Shown here: positions 26,109 through 34,942 of the stretch, piece by piece
Layout: each line of letters opens with the position of its first letter
How positions within the stretch are numbered: the stretch's first letter is position 1
Origin: Rhizobium sp. CF080
GTDB taxonomy: Bacteria > Pseudomonadota > Alphaproteobacteria > Rhizobiales > Rhizobiaceae
Direction of reading: 5' to 3'
NCBI RefSeq assembly: GCF_000282095.2
Contig: NZ_AKKC02000009.1
Span: forward strand, 350,147 to 414,146
DNA: 64,000 bases
Notes under the pieces: generated by a model
What the model saw: only the letters and a program-made list of their open reading frames with translations
Database searches by the model: none
What the model was told of the DNA's origin: nothing
Translations under genes and position numbers: made by a program

Positions 26109-26729
26109 ATGCGTGAGGTTCTTGAGACGGAAAGGCTGACCTTGAGGGAGATCACCAAAGCCGATCTGCCGACCTTGTACCGCATCTTCGGCGATGCCGA
26201 GAGCATGCGCTTCTATCCGCGCGCCAAGAGCTTCGAAGAGACCGAAGCCTGGTTTCAAAAGCTTGCCTTCCGGAGTTATGAGGAAAGCGGTTTCGGCCTC
26301 TGGGGTGTCGTCGAGAAGGCGACCGGCGAGCTGATCGGTGATTGCGGCGTTACGCTTCAGGCGACGCCCAGGGGTTTGGAGCCGGAAATCGGCTATCATC
26401 TCCGGCGCGAATGGCTCGGCCGCGGTTATGCCGCCGAGGCCGCCGCTGCCTGCCGTGATTTTGGCCTCGGCAGTCTCGGTTTCGAGCGGATCGTCTCGAT
26501 CGTCAGCCCGGAAAATATTCCGTCGCTCCGGGTTGCGGCGAGGATCCATCAGCGATGGGAAACCTACCGGACGGTGACGACGGCAGGGGCTGAGGTGGAT
26601 CGGTTTCTGTTCATATCGGACCGCAATGCCGGTGAGCCAGTCGGTTCCATGCCGAGCGCTCAGACCCGTGCCGCCATGGTGGAGGCCGACGCTTTGCTGT
26701 TGATGCGCCGCCGCGAGATGGGGAGCTAG
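26109..26729 (+). CDS. GNAT family N-acetyltransferase (RimJ/RimL type)
   Basis: A 206-residue acetyltransferase starting MREVLETERLTLREITKADLP, typical of the RimJ/RimL ribosomal-protein class. The acetyl-CoA segment is LGRGYAAEAAAACRDFG. Substrate is unknown. It carries about 30 residues beyond the usual domain. It converges with, and overlaps by four bases, the minus-strand flavoprotein gene at the end of the neighbouring operon. Confidence 0.82.
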   Translation: MREVLETERLTLREITKADLPTLYRIFGDAESMRFYPRAKSFEETEAWFQKLAFRSYEESGFGLWGVVEKATGELIGDCGVTLQATPRGLEPEIGYHLRREWLGRGYAAEAAAACRDFGLGSLGFERIVSIVSPENIPSLRVAARIHQRWETYRTVTTAGAEVDRFLFISDRNAGEPVGSMPSAQTRAAMVEADALLLMRRREMGS

Positions 26730-27304
26730 AACCGCTCCATCTCCCGCTTCACCTTGTCCAGAAATGCCGCGCGCGTCTGCGGCGTGCAGTTGTTCATGTC
26801 GTAATGGGCGAGAAACGTTACCGGCCGGGCCGGGTTGGTCTGCACCCGCAGCACGCGTTTCGACAGCTTTCGCGGCGGGTCGCCGGCGAGGAAGGCGCGC
26901 CAGCGGGTGGCGCCGTAGGTGGTGACCACCGCCACCTTGTCGATATGCAGTTTTCGCGTCAGCTTGCCGTCCTTCAGTTCGAAGGTGATGCCCGGCAGCC
27001 AGACGCGGTCGAAATAACCCTTCAGCATCGCCGGCCAGCCGAAATTCCAGACCGGCGTGACGATCACCAGTCCCTCGGCTGCCTGCAGCCGGTCGACATA
27101 GGGTTTCACCAGCGACAGGTTGTTGGGATAGTCGTGATAGATCATCCGGTCATGGCGCGACATGACCGGATCGAAACCTTCGGCATAGAGGTTGCAGTCA
27201 TCCACCTCGTGCCCGGCCCTGATCAGGCTTTCACGCGCCTGCTTGTGCAGCGCTGCGCCATAACTTTCCTCGACCGGATGCGAATGGATGAGCAGGACCC
27301 GCAT
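26726..27304 (-). CDS. NAD(P)H-dependent flavodoxin-fold oxidoreductase
   Basis: A 192-residue protein of the NQO/MdaB/KefF class. The N-terminal flavin site is LIHSHPVEESYGAAL, and VIVTPVWNFGWPAMLKGYFDRVWLPG binds the isoalloxazine. It likely transfers two electrons from NAD(P)H to a quinone or other acceptor. Its ATG overlaps the stop of the FAD oxidase gene (TGATG), so it is the last member of the ABC transporter/amidohydrolase operon. It might recycle electrons or reduce the pathway substrate. Confidence 0.85.
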   Translation of the reverse strand: MRVLLIHSHPVEESYGAALHKQARESLIRAGHEVDDCNLYAEGFDPVMSRHDRMIYHDYPNNLSLVKPYVDRLQAAEGLVIVTPVWNFGWPAMLKGYFDRVWLPGITFELKDGKLTRKLHIDKVAVVTTYGATRWRAFLAGDPPRKLSKRVLRVQTNPARPVTFLAHYDMNNCTPQTRAAFLDKVKREMERF

Positions 27305-28716
27305 CAGCCACCCGCTGCGGCAAGGCCCGGAAAGAGGTAGTTCTTGCCGGCGGAGAAATCGAAGTCGGGATTGTCCCAGGCGATCATCTTGCCGGGGTTG
27401 AGGAGACCCTTCGGATCGGTCTCCTTCTTGAAGGCGAGTTGGACGGTGTCCGTCTGCTTCATTCCGCCTTCCTCCAGCGTGTAGCGGTGCGGATTGAAGA
27501 TTGGGCAGCCGTTGTCGCGGTGGATCTGCATGATTTCCTCCAGCCGCTCCCGGGTCGTGTAGCGCACCAGCGGCAGGCCGGAGCACTGCATGCGGCCATC
27601 GAACTTGATGAATTCCAGATGGCCAGGCACTTCGTCGCCGAAGAGTTTCACCATCTTCTCGACCTTGGCGACGTGGTCCGGTCCCGGATACTGGACCTGC
27701 AGGTAGGTGAAGCCGGGATCGACCTTGAGCGCCCGCAGCGTCGTGTGGTTCCAGGCGAGCTCATAGGCATGCGGAATGCCCTTCATGCTCTCCACCTTGT
27801 CGGAGCGGAACAGGATTTCGCCCTTCTGGCGCTCGGCAAAGGCAGTGAAGGCATCCATCGAATGCGGCGCGATCATCAGCACGACGATCGACTGGTTGCG
27901 GTCGCGCAGGAACGGCTTGTGGCGCGGGAAATAGTCGTAGGGGATGGGTGCTGCGATCGGGGCGATCTCCTTCACCAGCAGGCCGTTCTTGTGGGCCAGC
28001 GCATCGCCGAAGCGCACCGCATCCATGAAGTCGTCGTAACCGACCAGCACGTCCACCCAGTCATAGGCAGGTGCCAGCGGCATCTCGACTTCGACGATGA
28101 TGCCGTTGGTGCCGTAGGCGTGGGTGACCTTCTGGAGGTCCCAGGCGGTCAGGTCGAGGACGCGCGGCTCGGCTTCCATGGTGACGACGCGCAGGCGCAG
28201 GATGTTGCCGAGGTCGCGCAGGCCGCCCCAGTGGATCGAGCCGACGCCGCCCGAACCGCCGGCGACGAAGCCGCCGATCGTCGCCGTCTGGGCGGTGGAG
28301 GGATGGAAGCGCAGTTCCTGGCCGGAATGGGCTCTGGTCTGGCGGTCGAGTTCGGCGATCACGATGCCGGGTTCGGCGATGACGCGGCCCGGATGGATTT
28401 CCTTGACCTTGTTCATGTTGATGAGGTTGAGCACGATTCCGCCGGAAAGCGGCATGGCCTGGCCGTAATTGCCGGTGCCGGCGCCGCGCGGGGTGACCGG
28501 CACGCCATGCGCATAGGCGACTTTCAGCACCCGGATCACGTCTTCCTCGCTTTTCGGCGAGACGACGAGATCGGCGGTGACGTTTTCGAGCTCTTCCTTC
28601 AGGATCGGCGAGTACCAGTAGAAATCGCGGCTCTTCTGGCGCACCAGCGCCGGATTGTCCTCGAGTGCGAGGCCTTCGAGCTCTTTCTTGATCTGTGCGT
28701 AGTCCGGCATGTTCAC
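27304..28716 (-). CDS. FAD-linked oxidase (GlcD/VAO type)
   Basis: A 470-residue flavoprotein. The FAD_binding_4 loop is TPRGAGTGNYGQAMPLSGG (about residues 95-113), followed by PSTAQTATIGGFVAGGSGG. The C-terminal oxidase domain ends NPGKMIAW. Family members oxidise hydroxy acids, aldehydes or amines. No CxxC iron-sulfur motif is visible. It overlaps the amidohydrolase stop by four bases (ATGA). Its substrate is presumably the product of that amidohydrolase, but this is inference. Confidence 0.85.
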   Translation of the reverse strand: MNMPDYAQIKKELEGLALEDNPALVRQKSRDFYWYSPILKEELENVTADLVVSPKSEEDVIRVLKVAYAHGVPVTPRGAGTGNYGQAMPLSGGIVLNLINMNKVKEIHPGRVIAEPGIVIAELDRQTRAHSGQELRFHPSTAQTATIGGFVAGGSGGVGSIHWGGLRDLGNILRLRVVTMEAEPRVLDLTAWDLQKVTHAYGTNGIIVEVEMPLAPAYDWVDVLVGYDDFMDAVRFGDALAHKNGLLVKEIAPIAAPIPYDYFPRHKPFLRDRNQSIVVLMIAPHSMDAFTAFAERQKGEILFRSDKVESMKGIPHAYELAWNHTTLRALKVDPGFTYLQVQYPGPDHVAKVEKMVKLFGDEVPGHLEFIKFDGRMQCSGLPLVRYTTRERLEEIMQIHRDNGCPIFNPHRYTLEEGGMKQTDTVQLAFKKETDPKGLLNPGKMIAWDNPDFDFSAGKNYLFPGLAAAGG

Positions 28717-30023
28717 TTGTCCAAAATCGGGTCCAGGTCACGGTAATCCGGCAGGCGACGGTCGATGCCCATGCCATTCCGCATCACGATGCGGTCGGCC
28801 TGCGGACGGGAAAGGAATTCGCTCCAGCGGCGCGCGCTGAACAGCACGAGGTCGGCGGGGCCGCCTTCAGCGATCACGCCGATATCCGGCCGGCCGAGGA
28901 TTTCGGCGGGTGTCGAGGTGACGACGCGGGCGGAGGTATCGAGCGGGTGGTCGAGATGCAGGATGCGGACCGCCTCGCGGAACACTTCGACCGGATCCAT
29001 GTCGCCATAGGCGTAGAACGGATCGCGGGTATTGTCGGAGGAGACGGCGGTTTTCACGCCGGCGGCTGTCAGTTCGTGGAACAGCGTCACGCCTCGCCAG
29101 CGGGGGGTGCGACCCGCATGTCGGTCCTGCAGGTACATGTTGCACATCGGCAGCGAGACGACGGAGAGGCCGGCATTCGCGACCTTGTCGACAACCCGCT
29201 TGGCGACCTCATCGTCCTGCCGCGCCAACGAGCAGCAATGGCCGACGGTGACCGAACCTTCGAAACGGTTGCGGATTTTCGCCTCGGCGACCTTTTCCAG
29301 TGCCAGAACCTGCTTGTCCTCGGTTTCATCGACGTGCAGGTCGATATCGAGCCCCTTGTCGGCGGCGGTGCGCATCAGAAGATCGAGGCGGGCGTCGAGG
29401 TCCGGCCACATCTGCGGCACGCCACCCAGCAGGCCGCCGTGTTCGGCGACCACGGAGACGAGGTCGGCGAAGAAGGCTTCGTCCCAGATATTGTCCATCG
29501 GGAAAAGCGCGACGGCCTGAAGCTCGATCCTGCCTTTCCATTCGGCGCGCATTTCCGAGAAAACGGGGAAAGAGATGCGCGGCTGCGGCGGGATCGAGTC
29601 CAGATGGGTGCGGATCAGCTTGGTGCCGTGCGCATAGGCGGTCTTCAGCGAGAATTCCATGCGGGCGCGCACGTCGTCTGCCGACCAGTTCGCCTCGCGG
29701 TCCGCGCGGACATTCAGGAGCGCGCTCATGAAGGAGCCGTCCTGGTTGCGGCGGCGGTCCCAGATGTGGCCCTTGTCGAGATGAGTGTGCATATCGGCGA
29801 AGCAGGGCCAGACCATGCCACCCAGCATATCGGCTTTCGAGAGGTCGGCGGGCGCGGTGCCGGCTGGCAGGATCTTTTCGATCTTGCCATCGGCGATGAT
29901 GATATCCGCATAGATCAGCCCTTCGCGGTCGCGGGCGGCAAAACCCTTGACCAGCGCCGCGGGCAGGGTCGCATCGGTGAGCGCGAAGCGCGGAGCATCG
30001 GGAAGCGTCATGAAGGCGGTCAT
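28713..30023 (-). CDS. Cytosine-deaminase-like amidohydrolase
   Basis: A 436-residue metal-dependent hydrolase. The metal motif HTHLDKGHIWDRR is near residue 98. KLIRTHLDS, DLHVDETED and VGHCCSL follow, and the C-terminal SDNTRDPFYAYGDMDP closely resembles cytosine deaminase (CodA) and its relatives acting on creatinine, isocytosine or other cyclic amidines. The true substrate is not known. It lies inside an ABC-importer operon, overlapping the permease gene by one base. Confidence 0.85.
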   Translation of the reverse strand: MTAFMTLPDAPRFALTDATLPAALVKGFAARDREGLIYADIIIADGKIEKILPAGTAPADLSKADMLGGMVWPCFADMHTHLDKGHIWDRRRNQDGSFMSALLNVRADREANWSADDVRARMEFSLKTAYAHGTKLIRTHLDSIPPQPRISFPVFSEMRAEWKGRIELQAVALFPMDNIWDEAFFADLVSVVAEHGGLLGGVPQMWPDLDARLDLLMRTAADKGLDIDLHVDETEDKQVLALEKVAEAKIRNRFEGSVTVGHCCSLARQDDEVAKRVVDKVANAGLSVVSLPMCNMYLQDRHAGRTPRWRGVTLFHELTAAGVKTAVSSDNTRDPFYAYGDMDPVEVFREAVRILHLDHPLDTSARVVTSTPAEILGRPDIGVIAEGGPADLVLFSARRWSEFLSRPQADRIVMRNGMGIDRRLPDYRDLDPILDK

Positions 30024-30862
30024 CAGTTTTCTCTCTTCAGGCTGCTTTCATGCCAGCGATGCAGGAAGAACCAGGAAATGAACGAGGTGATCGCAAAGAT
30101 CACCACGCCGAGCAATGACAACAGGACCAGCGCCGCAAACAGGCGCGGGATGTTGAGGCGATACTGGGATTCCAGCAGGCGGAAGGCAAGGCCGGAGCCG
30201 GCGCCGGCGGAGCCTGCCGCGAACTCCGCCACGACAGCGGCGATCAGCGCCAGGCCGCCGCCGATCCGCAGGCCCGTCATGAAATAGGGCAGCGAGGAGG
30301 GGAGCTTCAGGTAAAGCAGCGTCTGCCAGCGGGAGGCGCCATAGAGGTCGTAGAGATTGAGCAGGTTGTGGTCGACGCTCTTCAGGCCCTGCACCATGTT
30401 CGAGAGAATCGGAAAGAAAGCGACGAGGAAGGCGCAGATCAAGAGCGCAACTTGCGTCGTCGGCGCGTAGATCAGGATGAGCGGGGCGATCGCCACGATC
30501 GGGGTCACCTGCAGGATGACGGTGATCGGGTAGAAGGCCGTCTCGATCCATTTCGACTGGACGAGGAAGATGGCGATGCCGACGCCGCCGATCAATGCCA
30601 GGGCCAGTGCCTGCATGGTGATCTGCGTCGTTACCCAGAGCGCTGGGGAAAGCGTGCCCCAGTCGTTGTAGAGCGAGTTTGCGACCGCCAGCGGTCCCGG
30701 CAGGATGTATTGCGGGATGCTGTTGACGGTGATGATGAACTGCCAGAGGAGGACGAGGAAGATCACCACGCAGATCGGGATCAGGGTGCGCAGCAGCGTA
30801 TCGCGGTTGCGGGCGAAAAAGCCGGTCTTCGGCGGGACGAAGGCGGATGCGTGGTCGCTCAT
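30023..30862 (-). CDS. ABC transporter permease (SsuC/ThiX/TauC type)
   Basis: A 279-residue inner-membrane protein with about six hydrophobic segments. The EAA loop (LYDLYGASRWQTLLYLKLPSS) docks the ATPase. This nitrate/sulfonate/taurine/pyrimidine class pairs with NMT1-like binding proteins. The start at 30862 overlaps the ATPase stop (TGATG), and its own stop overlaps the amidohydrolase start in the same way, which argues for a coupled operon. Confidence 0.9.
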   Translation of the reverse strand: MSDHASAFVPPKTGFFARNRDTLLRTLIPICVVIFLVLLWQFIITVNSIPQYILPGPLAVANSLYNDWGTLSPALWVTTQITMQALALALIGGVGIAIFLVQSKWIETAFYPITVILQVTPIVAIAPLILIYAPTTQVALLICAFLVAFFPILSNMVQGLKSVDHNLLNLYDLYGASRWQTLLYLKLPSSLPYFMTGLRIGGGLALIAAVVAEFAAGSAGAGSGLAFRLLESQYRLNIPRLFAALVLLSLLGVVIFAITSFISWFFLHRWHESSLKREN

Positions 30863-31686
30863 CAATGTTCCTCCCCACCGATCGCATCGATGAGCATGTT
30901 CGATACCTTTTCGCAGGCCTGGCGGTAGTCTTCGGACGTGCGGTAGTGAGCGTCGCGGCTCATGCTCGTTTTCAGCGGGAAATCCGCGTGCACCCGGCCG
31001 GGCCGTGCCTTCATCACCACGATGCGGTTCGAGAGGTAAGCGGATTCGAACACGGAATGGGTGACGAAGATCACCGTGATACCTGTCTCTCGCCATAGCC
31101 GCAGCACGTCGTCGTTGAGCTTCTGGCGGGTGATTTCGTCGAGTGCAGCAAACGGCTCGTCCATCAGCAGCAGTTTCGGCTTGGTCACCAGCGCGCGGGC
31201 GATCGAGACGCGCATCTTCATGCCGCCCGACAGTTCGCGTGGATAGGCGTCGGCGAAATCGGCGAGGCCGACGGTCGCCAGCGTGTTCATGATCTCTTCG
31301 CGAGCAGCGGATTTGGAGACGCCGCGCAGTTTCAAAGGCAGGTAGACATTGCCGAACACCGTCTGCCACGGCATCAGCGTCGGCTCCTGGAAGACGAAGG
31401 AAATGTCGCCTTCCGGCAGGCCTTTTGAATTGATGCGGGAGCTGGGCCAGTCGATCGTTCCGGTCGAGACGTCGCCGAGGCCGGCAATGATGCGCAGTGC
31501 CGTCGACTTGCCGCAGCCGGAAGGGCCGAGCAGGCTCACGAACTCGCCGCCCTCAACGGTCAGCGACATGTCGGAGAGCGCAAGCGTGCCGCTCGAGAAC
31601 ATTTTCGACACGGAGCGCATGACGACGAGGGGACGTCTGCGAGTGTCTCCGGGCGCGGGTATCAGCGGGGCTTGGGATGTGCTCAT
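30862..31686 (-). CDS. ABC transporter ATP-binding protein
   Basis: A 274-residue ATPase of the nitrate/sulfonate/taurine class. Walker A is GPSGCGKST near residue 55, the Q-loop is VFQEPTLMPW, the signature is LSGGMKMRVSIARAL and Walker B is LLLMDEPFAALDE. It powers uptake with the overlapping permease. About 290 bp containing a RIME-like repeat separate it from its presumed binding-protein gene. Confidence 0.92.
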   Translation of the reverse strand: MSTSQAPLIPAPGDTRRRPLVVMRSVSKMFSSGTLALSDMSLTVEGGEFVSLLGPSGCGKSTALRIIAGLGDVSTGTIDWPSSRINSKGLPEGDISFVFQEPTLMPWQTVFGNVYLPLKLRGVSKSAAREEIMNTLATVGLADFADAYPRELSGGMKMRVSIARALVTKPKLLLMDEPFAALDEITRQKLNDDVLRLWRETGITVIFVTHSVFESAYLSNRIVVMKARPGRVHADFPLKTSMSRDAHYRTSEDYRQACEKVSNMLIDAIGGEEH

Positions 31687-31718
31687 TACGGGCCTTGACT
31701 TAAATCCGAAGGGAAGAT

Positions 31719-31887
31719 GCCCCTCATCCTAACCTTATCGGGGGTGAGCCACGTGTCTCAACCCGTCCTTGCGGACCCTCGCGGGCGGGGGGACTTGCCA
31801 CACTCGGCGCTTGTGATCGTGAAAGCCGTTGCGGCAAGTACCTTCTCCCCGTTTTGACAGGGAGAAGGCGGCGGCCTGATGAGGGGC
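31719..31887. repeat. RIME-like palindromic intergenic repeat, copy 3
   Basis: GCCCCTCATC opens and GATGAGGGGC closes a 169-bp element, with CCTTCTCCCCGTTTTGACAGG and GGAGAAGG in its right half. The left inner hairpin has diverged compared with copy 2. It lies between the substrate-binding-protein gene and the ATPase gene of one ABC system and fills most of their 290-bp gap. Confidence 0.8.
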
Positions 31888-31977
31888 AATTGCGCCGGCC
31901 CTTCGCTTTGGCTCAGGGCAGTTTGGAGCTGCAATCGATCCACCGGATCGATTGCTCGGGCTTTGCCCGATCGCTCC

Positions 31978-32994
31978 TCACTTCTTCAGCGCCATTCCGA
32001 CGCCCTTGCAGACGAACTTGGTCGAATAGGCCTTCTTGTAGTCGAGGTCGGCCGGTTCGACGCCGATCGAGACCATCGAGTCGAAGAACTTCTTGTAGCG
32101 TTCGTCGGTGATGCAGCCGATACCCTTGGTCTCGGCGTCGCCGGACACCACGATGCCGTATTCCTTCATCTTGGCGATGGAATAGGCGATCTGGCCATCC
32201 GTCATTTCCGGATTGTCTTTCTTGATCAGATCATTGGCGGCCTTGTTGTCACCATAGAGGTAGGTGTACCAGCCCTCGAGGGAGGCGTCGACGAAACGCT
32301 GCACGACATCCGGCTTCTTGTCGATCATCGGCTGCGTGGTGGTGATCATCGTCGAATAGGGACCGTAGCCGGCATCGGCGATCAGGAACACTTTCGGCGT
32401 CCAGCCGGCCTGCTTGGCGATCTCATAGGGTTCGGAGGTCAGGTAACCCTGCTGGACCGACTTCTTGTCGGCGATGAAGGGTGCCGGATTGAACGTGTAG
32501 GGCTTGAACTGGGCGTCGCTGAAGCCTTTGAAGTTCTTCTTCATCCACTCGAAATAGGTGACGTAGCCGTCCTTGCCCATGAAAATGGTGCTGGCCTTGG
32601 CGAGATCCTCGAACTTTTCGATGCCCGCATCCGGATGCGCCATCAGGATCTGCGGGTCCTTCTGGAAGATGGAGGCGACGCTGACCATTGGAATGCCCTG
32701 CTTGACGGCATCCATGTCGCCGAGCGGTCCGCCCATGTAGAAATCCACCTTGCCGGCGATCAGCAGCGCGCGGTTGGCGGCGTTCGGGCCACCCTGCACG
32801 ATCTTCACCTTCAGGCCATGCTTTTCATAGGTACCGTCGGCGACGGCCTGGTAGAAGCCGCCGTGCTCGGCCTGGGCGAGCCAGTTGGTGCCATAGGAGA
32901 CATCGTCGAGGGCTGCGGCCGGCTGGGCGGCGAGCACTGCGGCCGAAAGGCCGAGCGCGGCCAGAAAACTCTTCATCGTCAATGATTTGGACAT
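31978..32994 (-). CDS. ABC transporter substrate-binding protein (NMT1/ThiY-like)
   Basis: A 338-residue periplasmic protein with a signal peptide ending near AAQPAAALDD. It belongs to the NMT1/ThiY/SsuA-like fold (GTNWLAQAEHGGFYQAVADG). Relatives bind pyrimidine precursors, sulfonates or nitrate. The start at 32994 (MSKSLTMKSFLAALG) has AGGGGAA about eight bases upstream and gives a normal signal peptide; an in-frame start at 33027 would extend it unusually. It is the first gene of the importer operon and is divergent from a LysR regulator. Confidence 0.88.
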   Translation of the reverse strand: MSKSLTMKSFLAALGLSAAVLAAQPAAALDDVSYGTNWLAQAEHGGFYQAVADGTYEKHGLKVKIVQGGPNAANRALLIAGKVDFYMGGPLGDMDAVKQGIPMVSVASIFQKDPQILMAHPDAGIEKFEDLAKASTIFMGKDGYVTYFEWMKKNFKGFSDAQFKPYTFNPAPFIADKKSVQQGYLTSEPYEIAKQAGWTPKVFLIADAGYGPYSTMITTTQPMIDKKPDVVQRFVDASLEGWYTYLYGDNKAANDLIKKDNPEMTDGQIAYSIAKMKEYGIVVSGDAETKGIGCITDERYKKFFDSMVSIGVEPADLDYKKAYSTKFVCKGVGMALKK

Positions 32995-33081
32995 GTCGCT
33001 TTGTTCCCCTGTTAAACCGTGCGGCATCGTGAGAGCAGCTTATGTTGAGCATTTGTACGGTTGCGTTGCTCTTTGAAAAGC

Positions 33082-33131
33082 ATCAAAATTCGTCCACATT
33101 GATGCCTTTAGGGCAGCAGTCGAATTTTGAT
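33082..33131. promoter_or_regulatory. 11-bp inverted repeat in the LysR/ABC divergent promoter region
   Basis: ATCAAAATTCG (33082-33092) and CGAATTTTGAT (33121-33131) are perfectly complementary across a 28-base spacer. They lie between the divergent binding-protein and LysR genes, so they are a probable binding site for the regulator or a second factor controlling both. Confidence 0.5.
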
Positions 33132-33145
33132 CTGCCAAATTGTGG

Positions 33146-33166
33146 TGCATGATCAAAAAACATGCA
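33146..33166. promoter_or_regulatory. LysR-type T-N11-A box
   Basis: TGCATG (33146-33151) and CATGCA (33161-33166) form a perfect palindrome. Its inner ATG-N9-CAT contains the T-N11-A pattern recognised by LysR-type regulators. It lies 19 bp before the regulator start, consistent with autorepression. Confidence 0.5.
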
Positions 33167-33185
33167 ATGAGGGGCTTCGGAGAAA

Positions 33186-34157
33186 ATGCTGCACTCGCGA
33201 AAACTTCAATATATCGACGAGATCGCCCGTTGCGGCTCGATCCGCAAGGCCGCCGCCCGGCTCAATGTTGCATCGTCTGCGATCAACCGGCAGATCCTGG
33301 CGCTGGAGGAGGAGCTGGGCGCGCAAATCTTCGAGCGCATGCCGCGAGGGCTGAAGCTGACGGCGGCCGGTGAGCTCTGCATCGAGCATATCCGCGAGGT
33401 GCTGAAGACCTATGAGCGGATGGAAGCCCGCATCCGCGGCCTCAAGATGCCGCAGGCCGGCAAGGTGACGCTGGTTTCGACCGTCGGGCTTGCGGCCGGT
33501 CCGCTCCCCGAAATCATCGCGCGTTTCGTGGCGCAGCATCCGCGCGTGCGGGTGCACTTACGCAATGACGGGCCGTCGAACACGATGCAGCCGGTCATCA
33601 CCGGGGAGGTGGATTTCGGGCTCGGCTTCAACATTCCGGCGACGCCCGGCATCCGCACGCTCGCCAATTTCGACATCCCGATCGGGGTGGTGATGCCTCC
33701 GGGGCATCGGCTGGCGGTGGAGGAAGGGCCGGTCGACCTTGCGGATGTCGTGCAGGAGCCGCTGGTGCTCGCGCAGCCCGGCACCAGCCTGCGCAACGTC
33801 ATCAACTTGGCGCTTTCGCCGCTGTCGATCGCGGTGGAGCCGCTGGTGGAAAGCAATGCCTCGGAAATGCTGAAGAAGCTGGTCAAGGCGGGTACGGGGC
33901 TGACGCTGCTCAATCCGCTCGACGTGCTGCCGGAATGCCGGCGCGGCGAGCTGATTTTCCGGCCGATCGCCAACCTGCATGCCCGCCACCAGCCGATGAA
34001 GCTTTTCGCCCGCGCGCGGACGACGCTCGATACGGCGACCAGCCTGTTCGTGGAATTCCTGCTGTCGGAACTGGCAGCGATGGTGGCCGAATTGCAGGCC
34101 AAGGGCCACCTGCCGCCCCAGCCGCATGGCCGGGAAGCGCAACGCGACGAAGGTTAG
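33186..34157 (+). CDS. LysR-family transcriptional regulator
   Basis: A 323-residue LTTR. The winged HTH covers residues 4-62 (RKLQYIDEIARCGSIRKAAARLNV...INRQILALEEELG, broken here). An effector-binding domain with VTLVSTVGLAAGPLPEIIARF follows. It is divergent from the importer/amidohydrolase operon and convergent with the creatininase gene, so it probably controls both in response to the pathway substrate. Its last four bases overlap the creatininase stop on the other strand. Confidence 0.88.
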   Translation: MLHSRKLQYIDEIARCGSIRKAAARLNVASSAINRQILALEEELGAQIFERMPRGLKLTAAGELCIEHIREVLKTYERMEARIRGLKMPQAGKVTLVSTVGLAAGPLPEIIARFVAQHPRVRVHLRNDGPSNTMQPVITGEVDFGLGFNIPATPGIRTLANFDIPIGVVMPPGHRLAVEEGPVDLADVVQEPLVLAQPGTSLRNVINLALSPLSIAVEPLVESNASEMLKKLVKAGTGLTLLNPLDVLPECRRGELIFRPIANLHARHQPMKLFARARTTLDTATSLFVEFLLSELAAMVAELQAKGHLPPQPHGREAQRDEG

Positions 34158-34942
34158 CCGGAGTAGAGCTCGCTGAGCGGGAACGTTTCGAATTCCCGCA
34201 GCATCTCGATGAAGCCCGCGACCTGATGGCGGCAGATGACCGCGCCCTTTTCGGCAGTGCCCTTTGACGCATCGCCGACGACGCCGTTCGGGTTGAGGTC
34301 GTGCGCCACCCAGGACAGCACGTGCGGCGGGGCAGGCTGCATGTATTTCGAGCGGCTTTCCGCCTTGGAGACGAAATTCTGCGCCTTGTCCATCCGCACC
34401 AGTTCGGGGCGGAAATGCAGCATCAGCGAGGTTTCCACTTCGCCGCCATGGATGCCGTATTTCTGCTCGTGCTCGCTGATCAGGCCCTGCGGGTGGCCGA
34501 AGCGGCCCCACTGGGTGCCGATCACGGCCATCTTGTAACGGACGCGCAGTTCGCGGCCGACAATGCTCATGATGTCGACATTGCCGCCATGCGAATTGAC
34601 GAAAACGAGCTTGCGCACGCCGGCTTCCGCCACCTTGGCGCCGATCGCGGTCCAGGCGGGGATGAGGATTTCCGGGCCGAAGGACAGCGAGCCGGGGCCG
34701 TAGACATGTTCGTTCGCCTTGCCGATCTCCTGGGTCGGGAGCACGAGGAAATCGAGGTCTTCGGGGCGCTGCGTCTTCAATTCGGCCAGCATGCCGTTGG
34801 CGATCGCCACGTCGGTTGCGATCGGCAGGTGCGGACCGTGCTGTTCGGTCGAGGCGATCGGCAGGATGGCGATGGTCTTGTCGGGCGAAAGGCCGGCGAA
34901 ATCGAGTGTGTTGAGTTCGTTCCAGTAAAATGGCTTGCCCAT
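34154..34942 (-). CDS. Creatininase-family amidohydrolase
   Basis: A 262-residue protein with the full metal set of the family. These are IASTEQHGPHLPIATD near residue 30, VNSHGGNVDI, and HGGEVETSLML. Family members open the creatinine ring or hydrolyse related cyclic or linear amides and formamides. The start at 34942 has AGGACAG seven bases upstream; an in-frame start at 35065 has none. With the deaminase-like amidohydrolase nearby it suggests a two-hydrolase pathway for an N-heterocycle. Confidence 0.87.
   Translation of the reverse strand: MGKPFYWNELNTLDFAGLSPDKTIAILPIASTEQHGPHLPIATDVAIANGMLAELKTQRPEDLDFLVLPTQEIGKANEHVYGPGSLSFGPEILIPAWTAIGAKVAEAGVRKLVFVNSHGGNVDIMSIVGRELRVRYKMAVIGTQWGRFGHPQGLISEHEQKYGIHGGEVETSLMLHFRPELVRMDKAQNFVSKAESRSKYMQPAPPHVLSWVAHDLNPNGVVGDASKGTAEKGAVICRHQVAGFIEMLREFETFPLSELYSG

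Noticed and set aside
33028..33185. A thiamine (THI) riboswitch upstream of the ThiY-like binding protein gene
   Set aside because: I could not find the conserved CTGAGA or ACCTGA elements; the region holds LysR-type palindromes instead.
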